This document shows, one piece after another, positions 61,659 to 64,000 of a stretch of DNA of 64,000 bases (positions are counted from its first letter, which is position 1; each line of letters opens with the position of its first letter). Origin of the DNA: Mangrovimicrobium sediminis (lineage in GTDB: Bacteria > Pseudomonadota > Gammaproteobacteria > Pseudomonadales > Halieaceae); contig NZ_SRLE01000017.1 in the NCBI RefSeq assembly GCF_004745945.1, forward strand, positions 1-64,000, written 5' to 3'. The notes beneath the pieces were generated by a model. It made no database searches. It was not told the origin of the DNA and saw nothing but the letters and a program-made list of their open reading frames with translations. The position numbers and the translations under genes are program-made.

Positions 61659-63647
61659 TTACTTCACTTCGATGAAGATCGGGTTGGTGGTGAACGACAG
61701 GTTGGCCCAGGCTTCGACATCGGCGGTCAGCACGCCACCGATGTGCGGCGGGCAGGCCGGGTCGGCACAGGCGATGTTGTCATTCATGTTGTCCGGCAGG
61801 GGGTTGCCGTTGTAGTCACGCACGTTGGGGGTACCGGCGGGGATGTTGGTACCACGGGCGCGGATGTAGCTGTCCTCGTGGGGACGGAAGGTGTAGCTGG
61901 CGATGATCTTGCGCGCACCCTCGCCGCCCAGCGGACGGGCGTAGGAGAAGCTCTTGGCGATGCGCGTGGTCGGCGGGGCCATCGGCTCGAAGTACTCCGG
62001 ATCCGCCGGCGTAAACTGCTTGCCGACAACACCGGTGATGAAGTCCACATGACGCAGGGACGGCTCGTTGATCGGCTCTTCGACACCCACCTGCAGCAGT
62101 GACGGGTTGTTGAAGAAGTACGGGCTGTTGTTCACACCCAGCGGGTCGTGGGCGATCAGGTTAACCACCACCGGACGACCGGGCTTGATGTAGAGGGTTT
62201 CACCCATGCTGGCGCAGGAGCCACCGGAGCAAGCCTGGAAGCTGAAGTCGCTGCTGATCAGCTGGCCCTGGACGGAGAACGAGTTGCCGCTGCGCAGGCT
62301 GTCGATGATGCTGAGCGCAGGGTCGTCACCGTAGTTGTCCATGTAGGTGAAGATCTCCTGGAACTCACCCGGCCAGAAGTCGTTGTCGGACTCGAAGTCC
62401 AGCGGGCCGAAGCTGCCGCGGGAGTGCCAGTCGGAAGACGCGAAGTACCAGAAGCGACGACCCTCGGACAGCATGGCGTCCCACATGGTGCGCACGCCGG
62501 GACGGCAGACGGTAACCTTGGCCGGATCCATGTCGTCGGGTACGTCGGAGTAGGCACCTGAGGCGCCGAAGTCGTCAGCGGTCAGCGGCTCGCCGTCGAA
62601 GTCCATGCCCGGACGCGCAGCTTCGGCACCGGCGTAACAACCCACGCCGCCGAAGGTATACAGGCCGGAAGAGGGACGACCGGCGTTGTAGCTGCCGCGG
62701 TTGAACTGGGCCTGGTGGCCGGGCTCGGACTCGAAGCCGAAGGCCACGTCGGGTGCCACGCTGTTCCAGTCGCGGAAGTGCTCGACGTTGAAACCCTCGT
62801 CGTCGTCCTCGATGAACGCGCCCTGGCGCTCGACGTGGGCACCGACGGAGAAGGACTCACCGGGGAAGTTCTCCTGCATCCACAGTACGGCCGCGGTGGA
62901 CTTCACGTGCTCACCGTCGTCGCTGATGTTGATGCCACCGGCCAGCGTGCTGTTGTAGTCGGCAACGCCTTCTTCGGGACGGCCGTCGAACAGGGCCTTG
63001 ATTTTCTCGTTGTTGGCTTCGGACAGTTCACAGGTCCAGCCCTGGCCGGCGCCGCCGGAGGTATCGTCGGAGTTGCGGGCGAAGCAGTACTCGAACTGGG
63101 CGATGGCGTCGGAGTTCGGCGCCTCGAGGTACTGGCCGGTGGAGATGGAGTTGGAGGAGTGCTCGTGACCGGGCACTACCCATTCCAGGCCGAGGAAGGC
63201 TTCCTTGTCTTCGTTGCCGGGCAGTTCGCGGGCAGTGATGATGCCCGGCAGGTTGTATTCCTGCAGGGACTGCCAGCGCCACATGCGCTCGACGTGGCCA
63301 CCGTTCAGGGTGCTTTCGATGTAGTCGCCCTTGATCGCGGCGGAGTCGGTCTCCGGGCCGTCGCCCACGGTGTTGGCCCACAGACCGCCGTTGAAGGCGC
63401 TGTCGCGGTTCAGGTACAGGAAGTCGGAGACGCGGCAATCGCGCTCACCGGAACCGGAGTGGCCGACGTGGATGAACCAGTCCAGGTAGGACAGGGACTT
63501 CTCGGACAGCACTTCGACGCTGGTGGAGCCGTCGGAACAGGTCGTGTGGTTATGGAAATCGCCGGACAGGTATTCCCCTGCCGTGGCGCCACCCGAAACA
63601 GCGGCGACCGCTGCTGCCAGGGCGGCGGACATTACATTGGGTTTCAT
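61659..63647 (-). CDS. Exported DUF3604 / PHP-like phosphoesterase family protein
   Basis: The protein is 662 aa. A signal peptide covers residues 1-23 (AALAAAVAAVSGGATA). The PHP-type motif GDFHNHTTCSDGS (residues about 29-41) and a later FASSDWHSRGSFG provide metal-binding histidines; LGLEWVVPGHEHSSN gives further acidic/His ligands. DUF3604 proteins are predicted metal-dependent phosphoesterases outside the cytoplasm. Several cysteines (YCFARN, GWTCEL, ACSGGSCAS, IACADPACPP) suggest disulfides. AGAGG lies upstream of the ATG. It stands with PhoX-like and cytochrome genes in an exported-enzyme cluster. Confidence 0.82.
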   Translation of the reverse strand: MKPNVMSAALAAAVAAVSGGATAGEYLSGDFHNHTTCSDGSTSVEVLSEKSLSYLDWFIHVGHSGSGERDCRVSDFLYLNRDSAFNGGLWANTVGDGPETDSAAIKGDYIESTLNGGHVERMWRWQSLQEYNLPGIITARELPGNEDKEAFLGLEWVVPGHEHSSNSISTGQYLEAPNSDAIAQFEYCFARNSDDTSGGAGQGWTCELSEANNEKIKALFDGRPEEGVADYNSTLAGGINISDDGEHVKSTAAVLWMQENFPGESFSVGAHVERQGAFIEDDDEGFNVEHFRDWNSVAPDVAFGFESEPGHQAQFNRGSYNAGRPSSGLYTFGGVGCYAGAEAARPGMDFDGEPLTADDFGASGAYSDVPDDMDPAKVTVCRPGVRTMWDAMLSEGRRFWYFASSDWHSRGSFGPLDFESDNDFWPGEFQEIFTYMDNYGDDPALSIIDSLRSGNSFSVQGQLISSDFSFQACSGGSCASMGETLYIKPGRPVVVNLIAHDPLGVNNSPYFFNNPSLLQVGVEEPINEPSLRHVDFITGVVGKQFTPADPEYFEPMAPPTTRIAKSFSYARPLGGEGARKIIASYTFRPHEDSYIRARGTNIPAGTPNVRDYNGNPLPDNMNDNIACADPACPPHIGGVLTADVEAWANLSFTTNPIFIEVK

Positions 63648-63977
63648 CAGTCAATATCCTCTGCTGGATTTTTGCATGGGTATAGCGAAAGGGCAGAGAG
63701 AGCCCCCAGGTATCAAAAAGCGTGCTAATTGCGCGGACTGCGCCAGTACTACGAAAACACGCGCCAGTGAAACTGGGGTGAACCGCAGGTGACCATTAGG
63801 TTTCCGTAACGTGACAGTAGGTGCAGGGAGCACAGAACAGGGAGCGCGGTCCGCCGCGCATGCGGGTTAACGGTAGTGTCACATTGGAGTTGTAGCCTGC
63901 GTCTTCGCCTGGGCCGCTTCGGCTGCACGCTCTTCCGGTGCGTTCCAGAGCCCAAGCCCGGAGACCCACGATCCCCC
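63648..63977. other. Intergenic region upstream of the DUF3604 gene
   Basis: About 330 bases that should contain the leftward promoter of the DUF3604 gene and perhaps a rightward one for the partial frame at the edge. GTGTCACATT and GTGACAG occur, but no well-spaced Pho-box pair or standard promoter could be identified. No supported gene. Confidence 0.35.
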
Positions 63978-64000
63978 ATGTCCAGAACCCTGACCGCCCT
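63978..64000 (+). CDS. Possible start of a gene cut by the window edge
   Basis: An ATG opens a frame MSRTLTA that runs off the right edge. A purine-rich CGGAGA lies about 14 bases upstream, which is rather far. Only seven codons are visible, so this is a weak call. Confidence 0.2.

Noticed and set aside
63749-63979. 76-codon minus-strand frame at the right edge
   Set aside because: No start context, no domain, biased composition; it covers what should be the promoter region of the DUF3604 gene.

Overview
The window is about 64 kb of GC-rich chromosomal DNA. It looks like a marine gammaproteobacterium, perhaps Cellvibrionales/Halieaceae-like. That placement is inferred from Pseudomonas-type gene order (dksA-gluQ-cbrX-cbrA-cbrB-sRNA-pcnB-folK-panB-panC), a Chp-type pilus chemosensory cluster, a PPi-dependent phosphofructokinase and many secreted hydrolases. 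No rRNA, tRNA, CRISPR array or complete insertion sequence was seen.

Layout. (1) 1-1938 is the intI-proximal end of a chromosomal integron: two complete attC sites, very small cassettes, an attI core and a LexA-boxed integrase gene. It is followed directly by a LexA-boxed dnaE2 (1996-5088) without imuA/imuB. (2) 5129-10080 holds a GNAT acetyltransferase, thioredoxin 2, a heparanase-like GH79 enzyme, a VOC protein, an XRE-cupin regulator and a PHB-depolymerase-like esterase. (3) 10168-18713 is a leftward block for cell-surface glycans: four glycosyltransferases, an O-antigen ligase-like protein, a YrbL-like protein and an ELM1-family protein, headed by argG. (4) 18886-20594 carries pyrC and rnt, followed by a triple REP-like repeat. 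(5) 20757-31899 carries a secreted TonB-domain fusion divergent from a compact pilus-chemotaxis operon (response regulator, CheW, MCP, a 1982-residue CheA hybrid, ChpC-like). (6) 31896-41040 carries mpl, an RND exporter, YkgJ and LON-domain proteins, pfp, ppa, a VanY-like peptidase and sfsA. (7) 41275-56454 is the Pseudomonas-like block from dksA through cbrAB, a CrcZ-like small RNA locus, pcnB, folK, a deoxynucleoside kinase, panB, panC, a DUF885 peptidase and acs. (8) 56502-63647 is a group of exported proteins: a di-heme cytochrome-like protein, a PhoX-like phosphatase, an EF-hand lipoprotein and a PHP/DUF3604 protein, plus a cytoplasmic 2OG-Fe(II) oxygenase.

Most interesting. The cbrB-pcnB gap (47335-47791) has the architecture of a CbrB/sigma-54-driven CrcZ-type Hfq decoy RNA: GTTAC/GTAAC inverted repeats, a GG-N10-GC promoter, four AAUAACA-type motifs and two hairpins. 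It appears to be internally duplicated, with a second weaker sigma-54-like element. The intI-dnaE2 pair with nearly identical LexA boxes links cassette shuffling to mutagenic repair in one SOS-controlled locus. All functional statements come from reading the sequence and family knowledge; no database search was run.
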